Shown here: piece by piece, positions 17,895 to 24,977 of the stretch
Layout of the letters: every line of letters starts with the position of its first letter
How positions within the stretch are numbered: the first letter of the stretch is position 1
Origin: Rhizobium sullae
Lineage (GTDB): Bacteria; Pseudomonadota; Alphaproteobacteria; Rhizobiales; Rhizobiaceae
NCBI RefSeq assembly: GCF_025200715.1
Contig: NZ_CP104143.1
Coordinates: 1,364,001-1,428,000 of the forward strand
DNA: 64,000 bases
Direction of reading: 5' to 3'
The notes under the pieces: model-generated
Database searches by the model: none
The model's input: the letters and a program-made list of their open reading frames with translations, nothing else
Told to the model about the DNA's origin: nothing
Position numbers and translations under genes: made by a program

Positions 17895-18184
17895 AAATAC
17901 CTCTATTCGGCGAAATGATTTAAGTGAACGCGATGAAGCGCGTGCTTCTCCGCGTGGATTCTTGGAAAGCTGCATCTTCGCTGAACCAGCTTTATGCTCA
18001 CAGGCTAAGGTTCACGATGAAATCTATCAATATAGTGGTGTTCTATTCCGGCGCGTGAAATGAGAGCAGAATCGCTCGGCACAGCCGAAATGTCGAAAAA
18101 TCTACTTGGCGCGGGATGTTCTGCTCGAAGCAGGCGACTTCGCGGGTGGGAGTTCTTCGGTACGATGCGGGCGGCGGCGGATTA

Positions 18185-18736
18185 CTACTCCGCCGCTATC
18201 GCCGCAGAGGTCGAGCGTGCGTTGATAAGCATGGAAGCCTCGCAAAGCGCCTGGTTCACGCGGCCGAGGATGGCAAGCGAGGGGGCGCCGTCGGTGAAAT
18301 CACGGCCCGAGGCATAGATGGCGGTCGGCGTGACGAAGGCTTCGAAAAATGCGAAAAGCGGGCGCAACTGGTGCTCGACGACAAGCGAATGCCGGTCTCC
18401 GCCCCCTGTAGCCGTCAGCACGATCGGTTTGCCACGCAGATCGGAGGGATCGAGCAGATCGATGACGTGCTTGAACAGCCCGGTATAGCTTCCCTTGTAG
18501 GTTGGCGATCCAATGACGAGCGCGTCGGCCTCGATAATCGTTCGGATCACCCTACGAGCAACGGGATCCAGATCGGCTACCGATCTCGCCGCCGTCAGAG
18601 ATGATCCCAGATCCTCGACGTCAAACACCACATGCTGCAGGCCAGATTGTTTCGCCAGAGCTTCGGTCACGCTTTCGACGAAACGTCTTGTGCTCGACGG
18701 GCGCGAGATGTTGCCGGAAAAGGCCGAGTTCGTATT
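18185..18736 (-). pseudogene. Truncated NADPH-dependent FMN reductase (SsuE/MsuE type)
   Basis: The frame encodes most of a flavodoxin-like FMN reductase, including ALVIGSPTYKGSYTGLFKHVIDLL and RGKPIVLTATGGGDRHSL. Upstream of the only start (GTG, 18670) the same frame still encodes the flavin-phosphate loop SGNISRPSSTRRFVES, but a stop codon at 18737-18739 cuts it before any usable start codon. A protein begun at the GTG lacks this loop. The gene is therefore probably broken, and the monooxygenases in the island would need reduced flavin from elsewhere. A sequencing error is possible. Confidence 0.7.
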
Positions 18737-18744
18737 TCAGGGTG

Positions 18745-18863
18745 AAGGTCAGGAAATTGAATCCATCGGTGCGCCCCGCTCGTACCGATCCCTGCAACTG
18801 ATCGGCGATATTCTCGACGAGCCGATGGGGAACCAAATGTCGGCACCGCTGGAGTGATCCCAA
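18745..18863 (-). pseudogene. Remnant of an NtaA/DszA-type monooxygenase C-terminus
   Basis: Minus-strand frame with PHRLVENIADQLQGSVRAG then RTDGFNFL and a GLFRQHLA segment. It resembles the C-terminal G-x-P-x-x-VADQL ... DGFN ... ELQRRGLFR region of the LLM monooxygenase at 19285. No complete gene surrounds it. It abuts the broken reductase, which suggests a deletion joined two former neighbours. The match is short and by eye. Confidence 0.45.
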
Positions 18864-19284
18864 CGGATGGTTTGGATACGAGGTTTGGAATAATCATTGG
18901 TCTCCTAAAGGCCACATGCAAAAGGCGGGTCGGATACAAAACCGTTCGCTGCCGCATGTCAGGAAGCCTAAGGGAACAGTGCGCCACCAAGAAAGACTGG
19001 TCGTTCTTTTTCTACTGAATTTATAGAAAATAGTTTGATGATTTGCTGTTTTGCCGCGACCATTTGTGCACGGGAGCTTCAAGGGACTGAGAACGCGCTG
19101 CGGCGAAGACGAAGCTTGCAGCCTCAGGCGGCTTAACTTGGCAGTCGCCGGAGCGATGATGCCGCTAAGCTCTCCCCTCAGACAAATTTTTCATTTCCGC
19201 TGCCATTGATGCAACGGCGTTCCTTAGCGCCGAGCCGATGCATACATACGTTTAGAGCTAACGATATCTGCGAGAGCCCGCTTC
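18864..19284. other. Gene-poor stretch inside the island
   Basis: No convincing coding frame on either strand, locally AT-richer than the flanks around 19000-19040. It probably holds the promoter of the plus-strand monooxygenase at 19285 and decayed sequence left by the deletion at 18740. Confidence 0.5.
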
Positions 19285-20604
19285 ATGGCAAAATCCCTGC
19301 ATCTTACAGCCTTCATGCGTCCGGTCAGCCTGCACACGGGAGCGTGGCGTTATCCCGGATCTTATCCGGACGCGAATTTCAATTTCGGCCATATCAGGTC
19401 GTTCATCCAAAAGCTCGAGGAGGCGAAGTTCGATGCCTTCTTCATGGCCGACCATCTGGCCGTGTTGAACATGCCGATTGACGCGCTTGTCCGCAGTCAT
19501 ACGGTCACCTCATTCGAGCCCTTCACGCTGCTTTCGGCGCTTGCCTCGGTCACGGAAAAGATCGGCCTTGCCGCCACAGCTTCGACCACGTTCGACGAGC
19601 CGTATCATGTCGCCCGCCGCTTCGCCTCGCTGGATCATATCAGTAACGGACGCGCAGCCTGGAATATCGTCACCACGTCCAATCCCGATTCCGCCCGGAA
19701 TTTCGGTCTGGACGAGCATGTCGAACATGGCGAGCGATATGCGCGGGCGCGCGAATTCTACGAGGTCGTCACCGGCCTCTGGGACAGTTTTGCGGACGAT
19801 GCCTTCATCCGCGACCAGCAAAGCGGCATTTTCTTCGACGCGGCGAAGATGCACGTGCTTGATCACAAGGGTAAAGAACTCAGCGTGCGTGGCCCACTTA
19901 ACATTGCCCGGCCTGTCCAGGGCTGGCCGGTGATCGTCCAGGCGGGGCAATCGGAGCCCGGTCGCCAGCTTGCCGCCGAGACCGCGGAGCTCGTCTTCTG
20001 TTCACCGCGCGATCTTGCCGCCGCAAAGATGCTTTATGCGGACATCAAGAGGCGAATGCCAGCGTTCGGTCGCAAGCCCGAGCATTTGAAGATCTTGCCG
20101 GCTGCACTCATCGTGATCGGCGACACGGTCGAGGAGGCGAAAGCCAAACGCGCCAAGCTCGACAGCCTTGTGCACTACGACAGTGCGATCGCTTCACTGT
20201 CAATCGCGCTAGGGCATGATGCATCGGGTTTCGATCCCGATCAGCCCTTGCCGGAAATTCCGGAAACCAATGCCAGCAAAACCGGACGCGCCCAGGCCGT
20301 GCGCTTGGCGCAAGAAGAGAAACTGACGGTTCGCCAGCTCGCACAGCGCTACGGCGGCTATGCCGGACTTGCCTTCGTGGGGACGCCGCAATCCATTGCC
20401 GATGAAATGGAGGCCTGGCTTTCGGAGGAAGCATCGGACGGATTTACAGTCGTCTTTCCCTATCTACCCCAAGGTCTGGACGATGTAACGCAGCGGCTTG
20501 TTCCGGAATTGCAACGGCGTGGCCTTTTCCGCAACGATTATGAGGGAACGACGCTTCGCGAACATTTGGGCCTTCCCCGCCCGGCTAACGCGTTCTTCGC
20601 CTAA
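19285..20604 (+). CDS. NtaA/SnaA/DszA-family FMN-dependent monooxygenase
   Basis: A 439-residue class C flavin monooxygenase. Family motifs are HTGAWRYPGSYPDANFNF, the FFMADHLAVLN strand, LDHISNGRAAWNIVTTSNPDSARNFG, RYARAREFYEVVTGLWDS and RPVQGWPVIVQAGQSEPGRQLAAE, and the C-terminal LVPELQRRGLFRNDYEGTTLREHLGL. It oxidises sulfur- or nitrogen-bearing organics with reduced FMN supplied by a separate reductase. It is the only plus-strand gene of the island and opposes the import operon. Confidence 0.92.
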   Translation: MAKSLHLTAFMRPVSLHTGAWRYPGSYPDANFNFGHIRSFIQKLEEAKFDAFFMADHLAVLNMPIDALVRSHTVTSFEPFTLLSALASVTEKIGLAATASTTFDEPYHVARRFASLDHISNGRAAWNIVTTSNPDSARNFGLDEHVEHGERYARAREFYEVVTGLWDSFADDAFIRDQQSGIFFDAAKMHVLDHKGKELSVRGPLNIARPVQGWPVIVQAGQSEPGRQLAAETAELVFCSPRDLAAAKMLYADIKRRMPAFGRKPEHLKILPAALIVIGDTVEEAKAKRAKLDSLVHYDSAIASLSIALGHDASGFDPDQPLPEIPETNASKTGRAQAVRLAQEEKLTVRQLAQRYGGYAGLAFVGTPQSIADEMEAWLSEEASDGFTVVFPYLPQGLDDVTQRLVPELQRRGLFRNDYEGTTLREHLGLPRPANAFFA

Positions 20605-20679
20605 CGGGATTTGCCGGGGGGTATGCGCACCAATATGGCTCTGCTGCACGCTGCCCACAGTAGAGGACGTGCATCGGAC

Positions 20680-21002
20680 TTGAGGGTTCCCCGCAAAGTA
20701 TGCTTTTCTCAGGCTTGCTTGCCGCAGCCTCGGTGTTTTCGATCATATCGGCCATCCTTGTGGTGCTGCCGCGCCACGTGAACAAGTCGACCTCGCTTTT
20801 CTGGGGTTCCTGGGGCAAGCACCGCCATCGCTTCTGGGATGCCGCGCAGCGCCGGGACGAGGTCTATCTCTTCAACGAATATCTCAACAATGCCGACATC
20901 CTGTCGGCCATCGCGCGCGTCAAATACCGCTGCGTGACGTTCGCTTTCCGTGGGCTGATGGTGACCGTCATCGCCTACGTGCTGCTGCTCATTGCGGCTT
21001 AA
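20680..21002 (+). pseudogene. 5'-truncated copy of the Pycsar-effector-like membrane protein gene
   Basis: This is the 3' part of the gene at 12244, lacking the first 72 or so codons with the N-terminal soluble helix and first membrane helix. An internal ATG at 20700 would allow a 100-residue two-helix protein, but no ribosome site of its own is evident. One substitution changes Gly to Val (ARVKYRC). Probably inert by-product of the island insertion. Confidence 0.8.
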
Positions 21003-21117
21003 GCGATGCAGCGATGACGCGAGCTGGCCTTGGACCTGTTTCTTCTGTATAAGCCCTCGTCCCGCGTGAGCTGAGCTCACGATGCGCCGGTTCGGAGCAG
21101 CGGGGCGGCAGCGAAAC
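20680..21117. repeat. 438-bp direct repeat, right copy
   Basis: Same sequence and orientation as 12461-12898. The right edge is 14 bases before the dusA start, the left edge is inside the coding sequence of the duplicated membrane protein. Confidence 0.95.
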
Positions 21118-21131
21118 GAGATTGAGTTACC

Positions 21132-22169
21132 ATGACGCAAGGCAAGATGTCTGTGGCGGACGGCAAGGGGCATTATTCCAATGGCCCCGTCTTCGCCGTT
21201 GCACCTATGATCGATTGGACGGACCGTCACTGCCGGTACTTCCACCGGCAGATCAGCCGCAATGCCTTGCTCTATACCGAAATGGTCGTCGCCGACGCGA
21301 TCATCCACGGGCCGCGGGAGAGGCTGCTGGCGTTTGACGCCGAGGAGCATCCGGTGGCGCTGCAGCTTGGCGGGTCGGATCCGGCAAAACTTGCCGAGGC
21401 GGTGCGGATCGCCGCCCCCTACGGCTACGACGAGATCAACCTCAATGTCGGCTGTCCATCAGACCGGGTACAGTCGGGAACTTTCGGTGCCTGCCTGATG
21501 CTGACGCCGGAGGTGGTGGCGGATGGCGTTGCGGCGATGAAGGCCGTCTCCAAAGTACCGGTGACGGTGAAATGCCGGATCGGAGTCGACGACCAGGAGC
21601 CGGAGGCGGCGCTGCCGGAACTCTTGTTGCGGGTGCTCGATGCCGGGGCCGATGCGGTGTGGATTCACGCCCGCAAGGCCTGGCTGAAGGGCTTGAGCCC
21701 AAAGGAGAACCGCGAGATCCCGCCGCTCGACTACGGCATTGTCTATCGCATGAAGGAGCGTTGGCCGGACGTCTTCATCGGTATCAACGGCGGCATCCAG
21801 ACGCTGGACGAGGCAGCGGCACATTTGAAGCATGTCGACGGCGTAATGCTCGGGCGGGCGGCCTATCAGAACGCTGGGATCCTCGCGGATCTCGATCATC
21901 GCTTCTTCGGCGCGCCGGCGGCGGTGCCGGATTGGGGCGGGCTGCGCGACCGCATGATGGTCTATGCCGCGCGGCATATCGCAAGCGGCGGGCGGCTGCA
22001 GCACGTGGCGCGGCATATGGTGGGGCTGTTTACCGGCTTGCCCGGTGCGCGGCGCTACCGGCAGGTTCTCTCGGTCGATGCGGCGAAGGCAGGCGCCGGG
22101 CCGGAGGTGATCGCGGCGGCCTTTGCGGCGGTGGATTTTTCCGGTGCCAAGGCGGCGCTGAGCGCCTGA
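21132..22169 (+). CDS. dusA: tRNA-dihydrouridine(20/20a) synthase DusA
   Basis: A 345-residue flavoenzyme that reduces uridine to dihydrouridine in the tRNA D-loop. It carries FAVAPMIDWTDRHCRYFHR, LYTEMVVADAIIHG, QLGGSDPAKLAEAVR, the catalytic-Cys segment INLNVGCPSDRVQSGTFGACLM, and the FMN-binding IHARKAWLKGLSPKENREIPPL and GVMLGRAAY. All are diagnostic for the DusA subfamily. The right repeat copy now sits just upstream, so its promoter may have been duplicated or replaced by the island. Confidence 0.95.
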   Translation: MTQGKMSVADGKGHYSNGPVFAVAPMIDWTDRHCRYFHRQISRNALLYTEMVVADAIIHGPRERLLAFDAEEHPVALQLGGSDPAKLAEAVRIAAPYGYDEINLNVGCPSDRVQSGTFGACLMLTPEVVADGVAAMKAVSKVPVTVKCRIGVDDQEPEAALPELLLRVLDAGADAVWIHARKAWLKGLSPKENREIPPLDYGIVYRMKERWPDVFIGINGGIQTLDEAAAHLKHVDGVMLGRAAYQNAGILADLDHRFFGAPAAVPDWGGLRDRMMVYAARHIASGGRLQHVARHMVGLFTGLPGARRYRQVLSVDAAKAGAGPEVIAAAFAAVDFSGAKAALSA

Positions 22170-22183
22170 CGATCAAAACGAAA

Positions 22184-22207
22184 AACGGCGCCAGGGGAGG
22201 CGCCGTT
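22184..22207 (-). terminator. Intrinsic terminator between dusA and the cold-shock gene
   Basis: Perfect 9-bp stem AACGGCGCC / GGCGCCGTT with a 6-base loop. On the minus strand it is followed by TTTCGTTTTG, so it ends the cold-shock transcript; on the plus strand the T tract is weak, but it could still slow dusA transcription. Confidence 0.8.
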
Positions 22208-22235
22208 CTCATTCCTGCTTGACACAGAAATCGAA

Positions 22236-22448
22236 TTAGTTGGCCGAGATGTTGACGGCCTTCGGGCCTTTGCCCATGCGATCCGGCTCGGTGTCGAAGG
22301 TGACCTGCTGGCCTTCGCGCAGCGACTGGATGCCCGACGCCTGCAGAGCGGAGATGTGGACGAATACGTCCTTGGCGCCGCCGTCCGGAGTGATGAAACC
22401 AAAACCCTTGTCCTGGTTGAAGAATTTTACGATGCCCTTGGTGGCCAT
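22236..22448 (-). CDS. CspA-family cold-shock protein
   Basis: A 70-residue single OB-fold RNA/DNA chaperone. RNP1 ([10 protein letters not shown]) and RNP2 (DVFVHISAL) are intact. Length and sequence are typical of rhizobial CspA homologues. The upstream (22449-22640) minus-strand leader is long and contains a CCTTCC/GGAAGG hairpin at about 22609-22625, in keeping with a structured cold-shock 5' UTR, although this is not proven. Confidence 0.95.
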   Translation of the reverse strand: MATKGIVKFFNQDKGFGFITPDGGAKDVFVHISALQASGIQSLREGQQVTFDTEPDRMGKGPKAVNISAN

Positions 22449-23387
22449 GTGGGATAGTCCTTTTCCCTTAGTCTGTCTGGTATCCGCGCCCCCGAGAGGA
22501 AGCGGACGGCTTTAGCTTTCGTCCCGTTAGACCGGAACGAAGGGTCAGTCGGAGAAGTCACGTACGGGGAAAGAACGTCTACGCAGGCGGGGATTACCCG
22601 CGCCGCCTTCCGCTACGGAAGGCTTTACCACATCTGTCCAGTCACCGGCATGCTAATGCCCGAGTGCCGCAATTGGTGACAGCATTCAGGGAAAAAAGCA
22701 AGCGGTAATATTGTGGCATGCGCTGCCGCAAGCCCGGAAATGCCAAAGATTCAAACACTTGACGAAAGGTTACACGCCACGGCCGGGCCTGTGCCATTTG
22801 CGGATTCCGTACCACAACGGCACCGCGCCGCCGGTGCGGGCGATGCAAGCTCGCGAAGGACGCTGCGGAAACATTGGCCTCCGTCGCGCGACCCTTCGCC
22901 ACCGCGGCCGCTATCTCCACCGCGTCGCCGCCATCTGCCGCCGGCACCAGCGGCGCGGGTGCTCGCCGGCCATGACCTGCTGGCAAAGTTCCCCGGCCAG
23001 CGGCAGGGCGGTATCGAAGCACTGGCGCTCGTCGCCGAAACGCAGCGGGGGCCGGTCGTCTTCTCCTCGCGACCGCAGCGATGATGACGGCGGCAGCTGC
23101 GCGTCAGGCAGACGAGTTCGGGATAATGCAACGTCTGAGCAAGGCTCCTCCCCACTGCGGGAGAGGAAGCAATTTCAACATTTAGGCCAAAGTGTTAGAA
23201 ATTGCAGGTGAGGCGATTGCAACGTATCGCGAGATTGCGGGAGGCTCGTACCGGAAATTGCAGGTTGGGGAGCGTGGCCTGCAGGCAAACCATAATTTCG
23301 TCCCGACTGGACCCGAATATGGCGGGCGCCGGTGCTTCGGGCTTGATGCGGGCGGGCCGAGGGCGTAGGTCACGGGAATGGGGACAG
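22449..23387. other. Long stretch without a supported gene
   Basis: Several overlapping frames are open only because of high GC; none has a recognisable motif, ribosome site or consistent codon use. The left 200 bases are probably the cold-shock leader. A short inverted element CTCCCCACTGCGGGAGAG at about 23149-23166 looks like part of a rhizobial palindromic repeat. Confidence 0.5.
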
Positions 23388-24020
23388 GTGAATGCTAAAG
23401 GACAGGTGGGCGGTTTGATCGATCCCTATGTATTGCTCGGACTTGACCGCGATGCCGGCGAGCAGGCGATCCGCAGCGCCTGGCGCAAGGCCGCCAAGAC
23501 GGCGCATCCCGACTCGGGCGGCGATGCGGAGCATTTCGGCCGGCTGCAGACCGCCTACGAGCTCTTGAAGGACCCGGTGCGCCGCCGCGTCTACGACGAC
23601 ACCGGCTACGATCCGCAGCTTGCCGACCCCAAGGACCTCGAAGGCGTGCTGATGCTGGAAAAGCTCGTCAACGACGTCATCCTCGACGAGCGGGAGCCCG
23701 GCAGCTTCGATCCCGTAGCCGCCATGCGCCGCAGGCTTTCCGATGACATCGTCAAGAATCGCTTCCATATCCTGGAGCTGGAGCGCCACCGCAACCGCGT
23801 GCGCCAGCACATCGACCGCCTCGGCCGGCGCCCGGAAACCGACGTGCTCGGCTCCATGCTGCGCGCCCGCAGCCAGTCGATCACCGACGCCATCCGCAAG
23901 GCGGAAGGGCAAATCGAGGCGATCGAGCATGCCTATACGATGCTCGAGGGCTATTCGTATGAGGTGGAGATGGTGGCGATGGTGGCCGTGACGGAGCGAC
24001 GGGGGGAAGCCGCCGAGTAG
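23388..24020 (+). CDS. J-domain (DnaJ-like) protein
   Basis: A J-domain at the N-terminus: DPYVLLGLDRDAGEQAIRSAWRKAAKTAHPDSGGD with the essential HPD, then FGRLQTAYELLKDPVRRRVYDDTGYD. The remainder, about 120 residues, is charged and helical (DIVKNRFHILELERHRNRVRQHI) and resembles nothing specific. It should stimulate an Hsp70 ATPase for an unknown client. The start is uncertain; GTG at 23388 is taken, TTG at 23415 is close to the domain, and the frame is open back to 23202. Confidence 0.8.
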   Translation: MNAKGQVGGLIDPYVLLGLDRDAGEQAIRSAWRKAAKTAHPDSGGDAEHFGRLQTAYELLKDPVRRRVYDDTGYDPQLADPKDLEGVLMLEKLVNDVILDEREPGSFDPVAAMRRRLSDDIVKNRFHILELERHRNRVRQHIDRLGRRPETDVLGSMLRARSQSITDAIRKAEGQIEAIEHAYTMLEGYSYEVEMVAMVAVTERRGEAAE

Positions 24021-24582
24021 GGGGCTGACCTGGTCCTTCGCGATTTTCACCTAAGCTGAGTGCCATCCCGCCAATGCTTGGCCGTAATATTTGTTCCGTT
24101 CATGGCAGTGCCATGGGCACAGGGCTACACTATCGGTTGCAACGGCGCGCGCAAATACGCTAGAGATTCAATGGATTTGGATCAAGACATGGGCAGTTGC
24201 TCCACGATTGCATTTCAAGACTTGAGTTCGTTAGACCGCAGCTTGATATGGCTATTACCGAGAAACAATCGGTCAGCTATCTCAACGAGGTTTACCCTCA
24301 ATTCGTACGAGATCATTGAGCAGGGCAGAATAGCTCTGGAATTTACCAATAAGCTTAAAGTCGAGTTCGGAAAATATTACCGCGTCGGCCGGCCCGTTTC
24401 CCCCTTCGTCCTCCCTTGCGCTTCTGATTCACCGGATTCTCGTGGGAGCCGGCGCCCGTCTTTGTCGTGGACGAGAGGCCGGGAGGCGTCCGAGGATGAC
24501 GGAGAGGACGAGAGAGTGTCGCGCTTGTCTTCGACCGGCGCATAGGCGAAGCTTCGGGACGGACCAAGGCTCGGAGGCCGCC
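24021..24582. other. Intergenic stretch with a degenerate uvrB-tail-like segment
   Basis: No convincing gene. On the minus strand 24383-24470 encodes KTGAGSHENPVNQKRKGG, close to [18 protein letters not shown] at the UvrB C-terminus (24978 onward). It could be a partial duplication of the uvrB 3' end. The sequence at 24160-24350 is AT-richer than the surroundings and unremarkable. Confidence 0.55.
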
Positions 24583-24894
24583 ATGAAATGCATCGTCGGA
24601 TTCTTCACCACCAAGCCCGGACAGCGCGCGGCCTATCTTGAGGCGGCGCGGGAGCATCTGGAGAAGAGCCGGCTCGATCCGGATTGCCTCTATATCGAGC
24701 TGGTGCCGATGCCGGACCATCCGGACAGGATTTTGCTGGCCGAGGCCTTCACCAGCGAGGAAGCGCATCGCAGGCATGAGGATACGGATCATATGCGCGC
24801 CTTGTGGGCCGTTGGTCCGAAGCTGCTGTCGAATGTGGTGATCGACAATGTGATTTCCGACCGGGTGCAGCATATCGACGAGAGGTTTGACTGA
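24583..24894 (+). CDS. Antibiotic biosynthesis monooxygenase (ABM) domain protein
   Basis: A 103-residue ferredoxin-like alpha/beta-barrel protein with MKCIVGFFTTKPGQRAAYLE, DPDCLYIELVPMPDHPDRILLAEAFTS and EEAHRRHEDTDHMRAL, typical of the quinol/heme monooxygenase-like ABM family. CGGAGG precedes the ATG at 24583. The family covers quinol monooxygenases, heme degradation and proteins with no known reaction, so function is open. It converges on uvrB. Confidence 0.8.
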   Translation: MKCIVGFFTTKPGQRAAYLEAAREHLEKSRLDPDCLYIELVPMPDHPDRILLAEAFTSEEAHRRHEDTDHMRALWAVGPKLLSNVVIDNVISDRVQHIDERFD

Positions 24895-24977
24895 AGAGGG
24901 CGGAGAAAAAGAGTCATTCACCGCGCGGACGCGTGGGGGCTGGATCGCGGATCAAGTCGGGATGAGGGAGAGAGGGG

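Larger units (their letters stand above)
12461..21117. mobile_element. Sulfonate-utilisation island bounded by a 438-bp direct repeat
   Basis: About 7.8 kb of unique DNA (12899-20679) lies between two direct copies of a 438-bp segment. The left copy keeps the natural upstream sequence of the membrane-protein gene. The right copy keeps the natural downstream sequence running into dusA. This is what a single-crossover integration of a circular molecule, or an insertion that duplicated a long target, would leave. No integrase or transposase is visible, so the mechanism is inferred. Cargo: two LLM monooxygenases, a dehydrogenase, an ABC importer and reductase remnants. Confidence 0.7.

Noticed and set aside
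20700..21002. A free-standing 100-residue membrane protein
   Set aside because: It is the truncated right copy of the duplicated gene with no ribosome site of its own; listed as a pseudogene.
22642..23211. Overlapping frames on both strands between the cold-shock gene and the J-domain gene
   Set aside because: No motif, ribosome site or consistent codon use; Arg/Pro/Ala-rich translation on every frame is what random GC-rich DNA gives.
24060..24545. A 161-codon plus-strand frame
   Set aside because: Its C-terminal half is antisense to the uvrB-tail-like segment and its N-terminal half shows no domain.
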